A DNA stretch of 21,543 nt from Silene noctiflora (taxonomy: Eukaryota > Streptophyta > Magnoliopsida > Caryophyllales > Caryophyllaceae), in the NCBI GenBank assembly GCA_009801015.1, contig VHZZ01000860.1, positions 30,152 to 51,694 on the forward strand, written 5' to 3'. Positions 1 to 10,082 of the stretch are shown here, one piece after another. The position numbers and the translations under genes are program-made. The first letter of the stretch is position 1; each line of letters starts with the position of its first letter. The notes under the pieces are model-generated. The model searched no databases, had not been told where the DNA came from, and worked only from the letters and a program-made list of their open reading frames with translations.

Positions 1-342
1 ATGATCGACAATTTGTGATCGCATTATTGTCGGGGACACTTTTCTCCAACAGTTTGTACTAGTATGAAGCCCAACGGAGTTACCGATGAGCAATTGCTAC
101 TAAGGGTCTTCCCTTTCTCTTTGAAGGATGCGGCTAAGAATTGGTTATACTACCTCCCCATGGGAAGCATCACTATGTGGTTGGGCATGAAAAAGGCCTT
201 TTTGGAGAATTACTTCCCACCTACTTTTGCCGCTCAACTCAAGAAGGCAATCGGCAATGTTGAACAACAAGATGGCGAGAACTTGTATGAATATTGAGAG
301 AGATTTAAGCAACTAATCTCGAATTGCCCTTAACATGGATAT
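1..342 (+). pseudogene. Athila gag, first visible part (fossil)
   Basis: The longest open stretch, from about 64 to 297, matches the retrotransposon gag family (PF03732 type). It has the hydrophobic segment LRVFPFSLKDAAKNWLYYL, then a W..MKKAFLENYFP segment and an ENLYEY-like motif. These are the conserved features of the gag core in Athila and Tat elements, which builds the particle in intact relatives. The stretch runs off the left end of the window, so its start is not seen. It stops at the insertion point of the solo LTR and gag homology resumes beyond 1713. It is a fossil fragment. Confidence 0.8.
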
Positions 343-372
343 TGTAATACATCAGATTTATGGTCTTAGGCT

Positions 373-532
373 ACTCGGCCGAATATGGGGTACTCGACCG
401 AGTAGCTGTTGTGACTAGTCTATCAGAGTTCTGTTTGTTGAGAACTCGGGCGAGTGAGTTAGCACCCGGTCAAGTGTGGCTTACTCGATCGAGTGTCCTG
501 AACTCGGTCGAGTGTCTCGTACTCGACCGAGT
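373..532. promoter_or_regulatory. Phased array of ACTCGNCCGAGT-type palindromes in the LTR
   Basis: Seven 12-bp near-palindromes of the form ACTCG(G/A)(C/T)CGAGT start at 373, 392, 444, 464, 483, 502 and 521. The copy at 464 is the most degenerate. The last five are spaced 20, 19, 19 and 19 bp apart. The array lies about 150 bp upstream of a TATA box at 681, the usual place for LTR enhancer repeats. The same motif occurs three times in the related LTR at 14252-15960. Binding by a dimeric transcription factor is a plausible role but is inferred. Confidence 0.65.
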
Positions 533-680
533 GCCCGGTTCGTTACGGGATTTTCCGCGGTTTGAAATAAATATAACGGGAAGTAGCGTTAATCGTCTTT
601 TTAACTTTAAAACATTTCTTAAACACTTTAAGCACCTTTTTCACAAACTAAACGACGTAGAACTGCTTCTACTCTATTCC

Positions 681-687
681 TATAAAT
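681..687 (+). promoter_or_regulatory. LTR TATA box
   Basis: TATAAAT lies downstream of the palindrome array and ahead of a T-rich stretch, in the position expected for the U3 promoter of this LTR. The related LTR has TATAAAA in the same relative place. Confidence 0.5.
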
Positions 688-1063
688 CCAAGGCGTAAAG
701 TTCATCTTTTTGGGGGATTTTCACATCCTTGTTTTTGTAATCATCTAGCTAAGTTCTTGGTCTAGTCTTTTATGTTTTTGGTGTAGTTAGTGAAACCCTA
801 ATTTGGGTGATTTTTGGGGTTTTGGGATTAGTTTGCAATATTCTTTGTATTGATTGATTACTTGCATTCTAGGAAGCGATTTCGCAGAAGAAGCCTTCTA
901 GATCTGTGTCGTGGTGATTGGAATTGCTTATCAGGTAGGGTTTCCCTACTCAGTTGATTGTAGAAAATATGTGGTATAATGTGATGTTCTTCATGATTAT
1001 CTTATGGTTGAGTTTTATTAATGTTATTAGTATTGAGATGGATGTTAGTGTTGGTATTGGATT

Positions 1064-1718
1064 GTGAGCCATTGCGAGAGATGGCCTGGCCCCCATTGTT
1101 CGCCTCTTGTGTTTCTAGACGCAAGGGAGATGTGCACATTACTGGACTTGGGTTCGCTCATCCGACGAGTGAGGTTTAGGTGGTACGGATGTTGTCCCTA
1201 CTGGCGGCGAGGGTTACCTATTGCGATGGGTAATATGGCAGGGCTACACCACCCAGGGTGTAGTCAGTTACTGGTTACTATGGAGTATAGGAATGTGTGG
1301 TTACAGTTACTGTGGATGTGTATGTTTTATTGTATATCGTAATGTTGTATAGTTGACTGACCACGTTATGTTTTCAAAACTGTGGTGATCCATTCGGGGA
1401 TGGTGAGAAGTTGTCTTAGCAGGTGATGATGATTATCGTTGTTGATGTTGCTGTTGGGATTGGCAGGGCCGAGTCATCATCAGTCGTTTTGTATTTTAGC
1501 TTCCGCATGTCACGTTTTAATATTCTTATCATGGTTTGGAATTTTGGTTTGTATTTTTATTTTCGAGTTTTGTAATCATTTTAAAAATTTAATCTTAATT
1601 ATGTTTCATTATGGTTTATGTGATGTACACTACCTCGGGTAACCGAGATGGTAGCATCCTCATGTCTTGAGGTAGTCCTTGATAAGGTCCCTTGGGCTAT
1701 GGGGGTGTTACTGATATT
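1064..1718 (+). repeat. R/U5 part of the nested solo LTR, no gene
   Basis: Short open frames here are chance frames within LTR sequence. The stretch 1355-1410 (TGACTGACC... GATCCATNCGGGGAT.GTGAG) has a clear counterpart, on the minus strand, in the LTR at the right edge of the window. The last 180 bases match the minus-strand LTR at 20966-21158. These shared blocks show that the segment is a dispersed LTR family rather than host coding DNA. Confidence 0.6.
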
Positions 1719-2890
1719 CCGATTATGATCTCCTTCTTAAATTTTGTGCGGGTCATAATGAGGAAGATGGTAGAATGATGTTGGCCGCCACTCAAGGAGG
1801 AGCCGATAATTTGCCGGTCCAAGAGGCTAATGATTTGATAAAAAAGCTAGCGGGTGGTGCTTGAACTTATGGAAGGAACGCGAATAAGATTAACCAAACT
1901 TCCTCATCAAGTTAATCTTTCATCCCTCTTGAATATAAGGTTGATAGGCTCACAATGTTGATGAGAGACTTTGTCAAAGGGAATGGTACTACTTCACAAG
2001 TCAAGTTTTGTGATCTTTTCCATGATCCCACTCATCCCACCGATGGGTGTCCAACGTTGTTTGATGAAGAAGCCAATACAACGGTGAATGCCCTTGGTTT
2101 CGGTCAAAGGAAGTTTGATCCATTTTCCAATACCTACAATGAGGGAACTAAATACTATCCAAACTTGAGTTGGGGTGGGAATAAGGGATCATCAAACTCT
2201 TACTTCCAAAAACCACAAAACAATCAAAACTCATTGGAAGAAATGATGAAGACTCTTGCCTCCAACCAAGTGGTGATGCAAAGAGAAACCCAAAGCACTC
2301 AAGACAACACTAAGGAGTTTCAAATTGTCGTGCTTCAACAAAATTGGCTCACCGATTCTAGGATTAGCAACCTTGAAACTCATGTTCGCGAAATTCTATT
2401 ACCAACCAACCGTTCAAAGACGGGGGCTTCCTTCTCATACCATACCTCCACCCACTAAGGAACAAGCGAAATCGGTTTCCTTGAGGAATGTTAGAGAATT
2501 GGTGGAGGTTCCTAGGAAGTCTCAACTTCCTCAAATTGTGCAAGAGATAGAGGATGTCATTGAAGATAAAATTGAGGTGATAGTGAAAGAAGGGGAAGCT
2601 TCTACTCCCAAACAAACGGTGGTAAAAGAATCAATTCCTTTCCTGGAGTTTGAACATGAAGCCCCCTTTCCAAGTGACTTAAATGATACAAGAGTGTTGG
2701 ACAAGAAGACTTCAAGCATTTACGATATCTTTCGAAAAGTGGAGGTAAACATTCCTCTTCTTGATCTTCTTAGTAGTGTACGAACACATGCAAAGTTTTT
2801 GAAAGAATTGTGCACTACTAAAAGGACCAATAAAGCCAAAATCATGAAAAAGGTAAGGGCTAATGAACATGTTTCGGCAATGTTTTAAAA
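1713..2890 (+). pseudogene. Athila gag, remainder after the nested LTR (fossil)
   Basis: Gag homology restarts just after the duplicated GATAT and carries the LIKKLAGG-like end of the gag core. From about 1955 the frame is a low-complexity, Gln/Asn-rich linker with a CxxFHDPTHPTDGCPTL segment, resembling the spacer between gag core and protease in Athila elements. A second open stretch to about 2888 has KQTVVKESIPFLEFEHEAPFP-like spacing and a conserved region before the protease. There are several breaks. Nothing suggests a host gene. Confidence 0.7.
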
Positions 2891-2899
2891 ACATTTGCC

Positions 2900-3575
2900 A
2901 TAAAAATATGGCGACCCGGGCATGTTTACTATTCCTTTCAAGATCGGCGAGTTAGAATCCCAACGAGCCATGCTTGATTTGGGAGCCTCCATTAATGTTT
3001 TGCCACATTACCTTTACGAGTCTCTAAAATTGGGACCATTGAAATCGACTCACGTAGTCATTTGTTTGGCCGATAGGTCTAATATTTATCCTAAAGACGT
3101 CATTGAAGACGTATTGGTCATGGTGGGGGAAACGGTTTTCCCCGCCGATTTCTATGTCATTGATATGGAACCCGAGAGGGGCTCCACCCCGATCTTATTA
3201 GGAAGGCCATTTATGAAAACCTCCAACACAAAAATTGATGTGTCTAGTCGGTGTATCACCATGGAGTTTGAGGGTCAAAAGATCATGTATAACATTTACG
3301 AAGCAATGAAATACCCAAGTGAAACCTCCTCTCTATGTTTTTTAGAGATTTTTGAACCTATCGTCCAAGCCATGTATGAACTATGTAAATGTGATCCTTT
3401 AGATGTTGTTTTGACTAACGGGATGGTGGGAGAGGATGTGGGGTTTTCTTTGTCTTATACTTTGCATGAGATTATCAAAGATTTGGAGGAGACACCATCA
3501 ATGGAGGAATGGAAAGAAAAAGAAGAAGAGTTCTGTCCAGAGGGAAAGGCGCGTCGTGCGCCTTCTCCCCCTTGA
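2900..3575 (+). pseudogene. Retropepsin-like aspartic protease region of the Athila element (fossil)
   Basis: The longest open stretch begins near 2922. It contains the active-site-like motif DLGASINVLP about 20 residues in and the family motif ILLGRPF followed by TKIDV about 90 residues in. This is the single-lobed retropepsin pattern of plant Ty3/gypsy pol, in which the protease processes the polyprotein in intact relatives. The C-terminal part is acidic and leads into two copies of a GC-rich palindrome at 3547-3593. Confidence 0.8.
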
Positions 3576-3593
3576 AAGGCGCACCGTGCGCCT
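3547..3593. repeat. Pair of 17-bp GC-rich palindromes AGGCGCNNCGTGCGCCT
   Basis: Copies lie at 3547-3563 (AGGCGCGTCGTGCGCCT) and 3577-3593 (AGGCGCACCGTGCGCCT), 30 bp apart start to start. The second is a perfect 8-bp inverted repeat around one centre base. Three further copies occur in the same element, at 6899, 9710 and 9740, and the last two are again 30 bp apart. The function is unknown. Confidence 0.7.
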
Positions 3594-3749
3594 CAGCCCC
3601 TGACCGTGAAACTTTTGTTTTTTGTTTCTTCCTCTTTGTTAGAGAAGTTGCCAAAAGCAAAGCATGTCCCATCCTTTGTGAAGGCCCCGAATGTTGAGTT
3701 GAAACCCTTGCCAAGTCATTAGAAGTACACATTTCTTCGAGATGAATAA

Positions 3750-4740
3750 ATCTTACCATTTATCATCTCAAGCAAGCTTTCAAGTAGCCAAGAAGACTCA
3801 CTCATTCAAGTGTTAAATAAGCAAAAGGAGGCTATTGGATGGACATTGACCGACATTAAGCGGATAAGTGCGACACTTTGCATGCATAAGATTCTTTTAG
3901 AGGATGAAGCCAAGCCCGCTCGACAACCACAACTGCTTTTGAACACTCCAATGATGAAGGTTATCAGGAAGGAAATTCTCAAGCTTCTTCAGGTTGATAT
4001 GATCTACCCTATCTCGGATAGCGAATGGGTTAGTCCAACTCAAGTTGTCCCTAAAAAGTCTTGGCTTACAGTAGTTGAATACCAAAACGGTGTCTTGGTC
4101 CCCACCCAAGTTCAAAATGGGTGGCGTGTTTATATCGACTATCGTAAGCTCAACGCGGTGACTCAAAAGGACCTTTTCCCGCTTCCCTTCATGGACCAAA
4201 TGTTATAGAGGCTAGCGGGAAAATCCTTCTATTTATTTTTGGATGGCTACTCGGGCTATTTTCAAATACCAATTGCGCCCGAGGACCAAACAAAAACAAC
4301 CTTTATTTGCCCCTTTGGAACGTTTTCATATCGAAAAATGCCTTTTGGCCTTTGTAATGCCCCCGGTACGTTCCAAAGGTGCATAGTAAGAATTTTATCG
4401 GACCATGTAGAAGACTTTATTGAGGTGTTCATGGACGATTTCATCATCCATTGTGAGTCTTTTGAATCGTGTTTGAAAAATTTATCATGGGTCCTTCAAA
4501 GGTTCATTGACACCAATCTTGTCCTCAACCATGAAAAGTGCCATTTCATGGTCGAGGAGGGGATATTTTTAGGGCATGTTATATTCTCAAAAGGGATTGA
4601 AGTTGATAAGGCAAAGGTCGACACCATCCGGACCTTACCTTATCCTACTAACGTTCGTGAAGTAAGATCTTTTCTAGGTCACACCGGATTCTATCGAAGG
4701 TTCATAAAGAATTTTTCGAAGATTGCTGCTCCCTTTTGAA
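3750..4740 (+). pseudogene. Reverse transcriptase region of the Athila element (fossil)
   Basis: Open stretches around 3810-4208 and 4239-4739 hold RVT_1 motifs in order. These are an EILKLLQ..MIYPISDSEWVSP segment, the VYIDYRKLNAVTQKD motif, LDGYSGYFQIPIAPEDQ.KT with CPFGTFSYRKMPFGLCNAP, and the VFMDDF catalytic-type box, followed by HEKCHFMV and the VREVRSFLGHTGFYRRFIKNFS thumb-like end. All are standard for plant Ty3/gypsy RT, which copies the element RNA in intact relatives. The region is broken in a few places. Confidence 0.88.
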
Positions 4741-5240
4741 AACTCATTCAAAAGGAGTGTGAATTTGTCATGGGCAAGGAGTGCAAAGAAGCCTTTGATA
4801 CACTCAAGGAGAGGTTGGTCACGGCACCAATTATCCAACCTCCCAATTGGAATGAACCGTTCGAGATCATGGCGGACGAAAATAACTATGCTCTTGGCAC
4901 GGTCTTAGGCCAAAGGGTATGGAGAAACCCTCATGTCATCCAATACGTCTCGACTATGATGTATGAGGCCTCAAGGAATTACACCACCACCGAAAAAGGA
5001 TTTATTGCGGTGGTGTTTGTCTTAGAGAAATTTCGCTCTTACTTCCTTGGGGCCAAAGTCATCATTTTCACCGATCATAGGGCATTGAGGCATCGTGCAA
5101 CCAAGAAAGAATCCAAGCCCCGGTTAATGCAGTGGGTATTACTCTTGAGTGAATTTGACATTGACATCAAGGACAATAAAGGATCCACCAATACTGTGGC
5201 GGATCATCTTAGTCGGATCGTCCTAGAAGACTCCTCATTG
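4741..5240 (+). pseudogene. RNase H region of the Athila element (fossil)
   Basis: The stretch from about 4770 contains [39 protein letters not shown], a TDHRALRH motif and, near its end, the linker [10 protein letters not shown]. This is the RT-type RNase H of Ty3/gypsy pol in the form typical of Athila elements. It follows the RT directly and leads into the integrase. It is a fossil. Confidence 0.85.
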
Positions 5241-6535
5241 GCCCCACAAGTGTCGATTAAGGAGACTGAAGCCTTTCTTGCCGTGACAACTATTGAACCG
5301 TGGTATGCCCATATTGTGAATTATTTGGTGTTGCACAAGTTTCCTTCCGATTTTGCCCACTATCAAAAGGACAAAATCAAGAGTGATTCAAAATACTATG
5401 TATGGGATGATTCCTACTTTTTGAAACATTGTGTCGATCAAGTTGTGAGGAGATGTGTGCCGGATACCGAAATTATGTCCATTCTTCAGTTTTTTTCATG
5501 AATATGCATGTAGGGGCCATTTTGGGGCTAAGAAGACGGCTAAGAAGGTGTCTGAGTACGGTTTTTTTTTTGTCAACGCTCTTTAGGGATACACACACCT
5601 TGGTGAAATCTTGTGATATATTCCAACGAGTTGGCAACATAACAAAGAGAGGAGAGATGCCTCAAAATCCGATGCTCTATTGTGAAATCTTTGACGTATG
5701 GGGCATCGATTTTATGGGGCCATTTCCCATGTCTAATGGCTATACCTACATTATCTTGGCGGTGTATTACGTCTTGAAATAGGTAGAGGCTAAGACCACC
5801 AAGACCGATGATGCCAAGGTGGTTAGTGAATTCATTAAGTCTAACATCCTTTCCCGGTTTGGGTTCCCAAAGGCTTTGATTAGTGACTGTGGCACACACT
5901 TTTGTAACAAGGTCATCGGAGCCTTGCTCGAGAAATAATGAGTTCTTCATAAGGTATCCACGGTATATCACCCCCAAACGAACGACCAAGCCGAAGTTTC
6001 TAATTGGGGTATCAAGGCAATTCTTGAAAAGACCGTCAATCCCGATAGAAAAGATTGGAGTCGGCGTTTGGAGGATGCTTTGTAGGCATATAGGACGGCA
6101 TACAAGACTCCTATTGGTATGTCTCCTTATCGCTTGATTTTCTGGAAGCCATGTCATCTACCCATTGATGTAGAACATAAAGCATATTGGGCAATCAAAT
6201 CTTTCAATACTCAAGTTGATGAAGCGGGGTTACATCAAAAATTCCAACAACATGAGCTTGGAGAAAATTGAAATGATGCTTATGATAATGCGGCTATTTA
6301 AAAAGCAAAGACTCGAGCTTAGCATGATAACATGATTTCTCGAAGAACATTTAAAGTGGGCCAAAAAGTCTTGCTTTTTCAAAGTCGTTTCCTCATATTT
6401 TCGGGAAAGTTGAGATCAAGATGGATGGGGCCATATGAAGTGGTCAAGGTGTTTGCTTACGGAGCCATTGACATCAAATGCCTCATGACGGGGAAGGTAC
6501 TTAAAGTGAATGGGCAACGCCTCAAGCATTAACAA
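5240..6535 (+). pseudogene. Integrase region of the Athila element (fossil)
   Basis: The zinc-finger end and catalytic core are recognisable in fragments. CDIFQRVGNI lies near 5610, VWGIDFMGPFP near 5697 and a FGFPKALISDCGTHF-like stretch near 5860. The frame 6332-6532 carries the C-terminal module KVGQKVLLFQSR...GKLRSRWMGPYEV and ends VNGQRLKH, the standard pol terminus of Athila elements. The region is broken at several points. Open frames on the opposite strand here are shadows. Confidence 0.82.
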
Positions 6536-7539
6536 GACGGGATTCAAATAGGTGACGTGGAAACATTGCATCTTGTTGATCACATTTATGAAGATTGAAT
6601 GGAAATGGGTACTTTGTCGAGCCATCGACATTAAAAAAACGACACCTTTTTGTAAATATTTCATTTCCTTGTATTTGTGTTTTCTGCATTTTATTGCATT
6701 TTAATTACCGTCATTACATTTTAAATTAATTCGCAGGAATTTTAATTCGTAATTTCATGTTAGAATAGGTTAATTTGTGTGTTTAGTGTGCTCGGTACCA
6801 ATTCTAGGTGTTGAGGTGAAGAAAGGAATCATGAAAATTGGGGAAATTTGGCTAAGTATGGAAGAAATTGAAGGAAAAAAAATAGACTCCAGCAGCTAAG
6901 GCGCACCGTGCGCCTTTTATAAGAACATCGAGATTTTCAGCACATAACACACGAAACCCCCAATTTTTCTTCTCCATCTTCATTTCTTCATCTTCAACGT
7001 TCTAAACCTCAACCTAAAACCCTCAATCTTCCTCAAACCTTCATCAAATTCAATCATTCAAAGCCCATAACTTGCAAAATTGAATCCAAAATCATCCTTT
7101 TCAATCAAAATCAACCTGGAAATCATCAATCTCATTCAAGTTTGTCAAGATTGAAGACCTAGGGTTATGATTTAATTTTCGATTTTTGAAGATTTGAGTC
7201 AAGTTTTTGGATTAAGGAGTTCGATTCAAGTGTTCATTTGCATACTACATCATCTACAAACAAGTTTCAAAGATCAAAGGGGGATATAATTGCCTTACAC
7301 TTATCTTTGTCAATTCTTTGCATTAAAATTCAAAATATTGCTCCAATTTTCGAGTTTTAGTTGTTTAAATTTTTTGTTAAACACTCTTTGTTACTTATAT
7401 CTCAAATTTGGGTGCCTTTTCATTATCAAATAACTAATTAGCACTTTTTTCCAAATTAGTGCACACTAGGTGTTTGTCAAAATTCCCCAACCAATTTTTT
7501 GTTCAAAAAGGGAACCAATTTGTTAATTATTTTTACATT
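6536..7539 (+). other. Spacer between pol and the post-pol ORF of the Athila element
   Basis: No convincing coding is seen in this kilobase. It holds one copy of the GC-rich palindrome at 6899-6915, followed at once by TATAAG (6918-6923). After that comes a CT- and AAC-rich stretch from about 6950 to 7130 that looks like a transcript leader (cttctccatcttcatttcttcatcttc). Athila elements are known to carry long spacers here, and the downstream ORF needs its own mRNA by splicing or an internal start. An internal promoter at 6899-6923 is an inference only. Confidence 0.5.
6899..6923 (+). promoter_or_regulatory. GC palindrome next to a TATA-like site, possible internal promoter
   Basis: AGGCGCACCGTGCGCCT (6899-6915) is followed two bases later by TATAAG. 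The bases before it (CCAGCAGCTA) resemble those before the LTR copy at 9710 (CCAGCAAAGA), so the site may be a duplicated piece of LTR promoter. No transcript evidence is available. Confidence 0.3.
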
Positions 7540-8661
7540 ATGGGTAAGACAAAACAAAGTGAAGCTTCATCGTCCCGGGGGACGAAGAGAGCCTCAAGAT
7601 CTCACAATGAAAGAAAGTATATTGGTCAGGAAGGGTTGTCGGGATCAGCCCTTGCCCATTTCAAAGCCTTTGATTCTAAGTCGACGGTTGTGGTCACTAG
7701 GTCTTTACAAGATTGGGTCCTTTCGGACCTCGGTTAACCCTCATGGTACGCACCATGCTTAGTAAGGTCGGCCTAGAAAACTCTCTTGACCAAGCCTTTG
7801 TCACGAGATAGAGCCATACACTTGAGTTCCTCTCCACCCTTGAATGGGTCACCTTAGAGAGTGATAGAGGGCCGTTATCAAGTTCTGGGAAAGTAAGACT
7901 ATGTGAACCATGATCTTTGACCAAATTAGACAAGCCCTTCACATCACAAAACTTCCCGAACCAATTCCTATCACTAGAGCTGGTCTAAGAGCCTTTTGGT
8001 TGACCATTACGGGTGACACCATAGACAAAAATTCCAAGAATTCCAACATTCCTCACCCCGTGCTTAGGATCCTAAGCCGAAACATCAACACTATTTACTT
8101 GGTCCTAGGCGAGCCAACCAAAATAAATGATACCAATTTGAAGTATTTGTGGACGTTGACACCGGAAGGGAGTGGCGTCCCGTATTGGGTGGACCTTTTT
8201 GTGGAAGGTTGCTCAAAGCTTAAGAAAGACCCCATGAACACCATGTTTGTAGGAGGCATGATTGAGAACTTAATTAACTTCTTGGGAACCCCACTATTGG
8301 AGAATGCACACCCATTGGTGGGGGATAAATGGTATGATGAGAGGTACATTTAGAGGATGGGAATAATTGAGGTGGTAGATCGGCATCCACTCCAAGTTAT
8401 ATGGAACATGTGGGGGGGGGGTGGACCAAAATGAAGCTCTACATGTATTTGCCTCGACCTCCTCACTCCTCTTTGACTTATGGGAGTGTCGTCGACTTCT
8501 ACATGCCTCCGGATGACAACTTTGCTTCTTTGTGGATTGACCGGGTTCACCTAGCCTCGGATGATGAGGGAGTTTATGGGCAACAAGGTGTGGGGGAGAT
8601 GCCCCAATTTGGTGGAGCTTTAACTTTTGGTTCCGTGCCATTTGGGAAAGTGGCATCCTAG
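7540..8661 (+). pseudogene. Post-pol ORF in the env position of the Athila element (fossil)
   Basis: An ATG at 7540 opens a basic, Ser/Lys-rich N-terminus (GKTKQSEASSSRGTKRASRS). A second open stretch at 7910-8353 carries the best recognisable part, with a HPVLRILSRNINTIYLVLGEPTK-like segment, then NLKYLWTLTPEG and a MFVGGMIENLINFLG segment. This resembles the ORF that Athila elements carry between pol and the 3' LTR, often called env-like although its role is not established. A third stretch to about 8661 is Gly/Pro-rich. The ORF is broken in several places. No host protein match is recognised. Confidence 0.6.
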
Positions 8662-9443
8662 GCAAAAAAAGGGAAAGTGGTCGAGGCCGGAGTGAAAAAC
8701 CCAAAAGGGAACTCCGGGTAAAATGAAGACATGAGTGCATGCCACAAGGGTTAGAAGTGAGGAAAAGCTAAACCGAAAACCCGAAAGGGCGGTTTAGGAA
8801 AAATGAGATAAATTAGACAAAAAAACAGAGAGAAAATTGAATTGAAAATGATGTGATCATGTCAAATACTTCACTATTTCCGATTTTGGCGTTTGGTGAC
8901 ATAAGAAGAGAAGACAAAGAAGGGAGGAAGGGTAGGATAGAGTGTGCCAAGGCTAGATAAAGGATTTGGAGGCCTAAATTGTAACTAGTGCTTGATACAC
9001 TAGGTGTTTGATGAGGCCGTGAGAGGTGTTGGCTTTGATTTGGAGGATGTTGAGGTTGTACATTTTTTGTGCTAGGAGATGTTGTAATGTTGGATGACCT
9101 TGTATTTCAAATGAATGGAGTGATAAGGGGGAGTAATAAGGAGGGTGTGTGGTGAAAAGTGAGGTGTGAATGAAGGTGGAATTGGTGGAAATTAGGAACA
9201 TCTTCGATGAGGGAAGGTATAAGGAGGGGGGCTCGTGGGAAGAGTGTTCATTATGGAGGCTTTGGGTCACTCACTTTGAGGTGTTGTTGTTATGACGGGA
9301 AAGTGACCATGTGAAAAAATGATGAAGGTTTTATAAGAAGGATGGGGTGTGAGAGAAGAAGGCGTGTTAGTGAGTTTTCCCCTACGTTTGTGAGTCTACT
9401 TGTTGATGGCTTTCCCGGGACGAGCAAAGGCTCAAGTGTGGGG
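8662..9443 (+). other. 3' noncoding region of the Athila element with polypurine tract
   Basis: This purine-rich stretch has no supported coding. It ends in AAGTGTGGGG (9434-9443), the polypurine tract that primes plus-strand synthesis, directly before the LTR start TGTTTAATGAG. A 98-codon frame on the minus strand (8974-9270) is probably chance within purine-rich DNA. Some plant Ty3/gypsy elements do carry an antisense ORF near this place, but no family match is recognised. Confidence 0.6.
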
Positions 9444-9709
9444 TGTTTAATGAGCTCGTTTTCTTACCATTTATTTAGCTTGTTTTAGGTACAAATAATC
9501 GCCATTTGGTAACGGTTTCAATGGTTTTAACCCATTCTAGCCAATCCTGAGTGTTGTCGTTCGTATCAAGGTTTTCAAGAAGTTTTAGGTAGTGTTTGAA
9601 ACCCATTACATCTCAAGGAAGGTTAAGACATAACCTACAAGTGATCAAGCATTGAAGCTTTCCAAAGGAAGTAGCAAAGGAAGAACTGGAAACACAATTC
9701 CAGCAAAGA

Positions 9710-9756
9710 AGGCGCATCGTGCGCCTTTCCCAACCCATAAGGCTCACTGTTCGCCT
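9710..9756. promoter_or_regulatory. Pair of GC-rich palindromes upstream of the LTR TATA box
   Basis: AGGCGCATCGTGCGCCT (9710-9726) and a more diverged copy AGGCTCACTGTTCGCCT (9740-9756) are 30 bp apart, as in the pair at 3547 and 3577. The second copy ends 75 bp before TATATATA at 9831, so the pair lies in the U3 promoter region. A regulatory role is inferred from position. Confidence 0.5.
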
Positions 9757-9830
9757 TTTCCTGGGTTTGGTGGATTTTGTTACGAGCTTTCCTCTACTTA
9801 CAGCCCATTGATTCCTCTCTGATGTAGGAC

Positions 9831-9838
9831 TATATATA
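9831..9838 (+). promoter_or_regulatory. Athila LTR TATA box
   Basis: TATATATA is followed by AGATGGATACC, about 390 bp into the LTR and downstream of the palindrome pair. This is the best candidate promoter core of the element. Confidence 0.5.
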
Positions 9839-10082
9839 GATGGATACCATTAGATTTTCATCATCTTTGGCTTTGTGTTGTAATCAAGTTGTAATTTTGG
9901 ATAATTATCAAACTAATTGGGTTGTTAGATTTACTATGGAGAATTAATCTCCCTTCTTAATCCAATCCTAAAGGTGTAATCTTTTGCTTGTAAGACACTC
10001 TAATCTTTCTTTAATTATCATTGTTACTGTTAACCCTTTGTTTTAATGTTGGATTTTGGTAATTTTATATGATTAAGTTTAT

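Larger units (their letters stand above)
343..1712 (+). mobile_element. Solo LTR (TGTAA...TTAC ends) inserted in the Athila gag region
   Basis: The segment begins TGTAATAC and ends GGGGGTGTTAC. It is flanked by a perfect 5-bp duplication, GATAT, at 338-342 and 1713-1717. Gag homology stops at its left border and resumes at its right border, so this is an insertion later than the Athila element. There is no internal coding region, which makes it a solo LTR of 1370 bp left by recombination between two LTRs. Its last 200 or so bases closely resemble the reverse complement of 20966-21158, and its plan matches 14252-15960. The ends resemble those of Tekay-type chromovirus LTRs, but with no coding region present the family is an inference. 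Confidence 0.85.

Noticed and set aside
360-698. 112-codon open frame on the plus strand
   Set aside because: It lies wholly within the solo LTR, over the CG-rich palindrome array, which is naturally poor in stops. No protein family resemblance.
1064-1342. 92-codon open frame on the plus strand
   Set aside because: It lies inside the same solo LTR. Composition and motifs do not suggest a protein.
5573-6157. 194-codon frame on the minus strand
   Set aside because: It is antisense to the integrase region of the Athila element, whose motifs are clear on the plus strand; a shadow frame.
8294-8740. 148-codon frame on the minus strand
   Set aside because: It is antisense to the post-pol ORF region. 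Proline-rich and low in complexity; no family seen.
8974-9270. 98-codon antisense frame near the 3' end of the Athila element
   Set aside because: Antisense ORFs are known in some plant Ty3/gypsy elements, but this one has no recognisable motif and lies in purine-rich DNA that favours open frames on the other strand.
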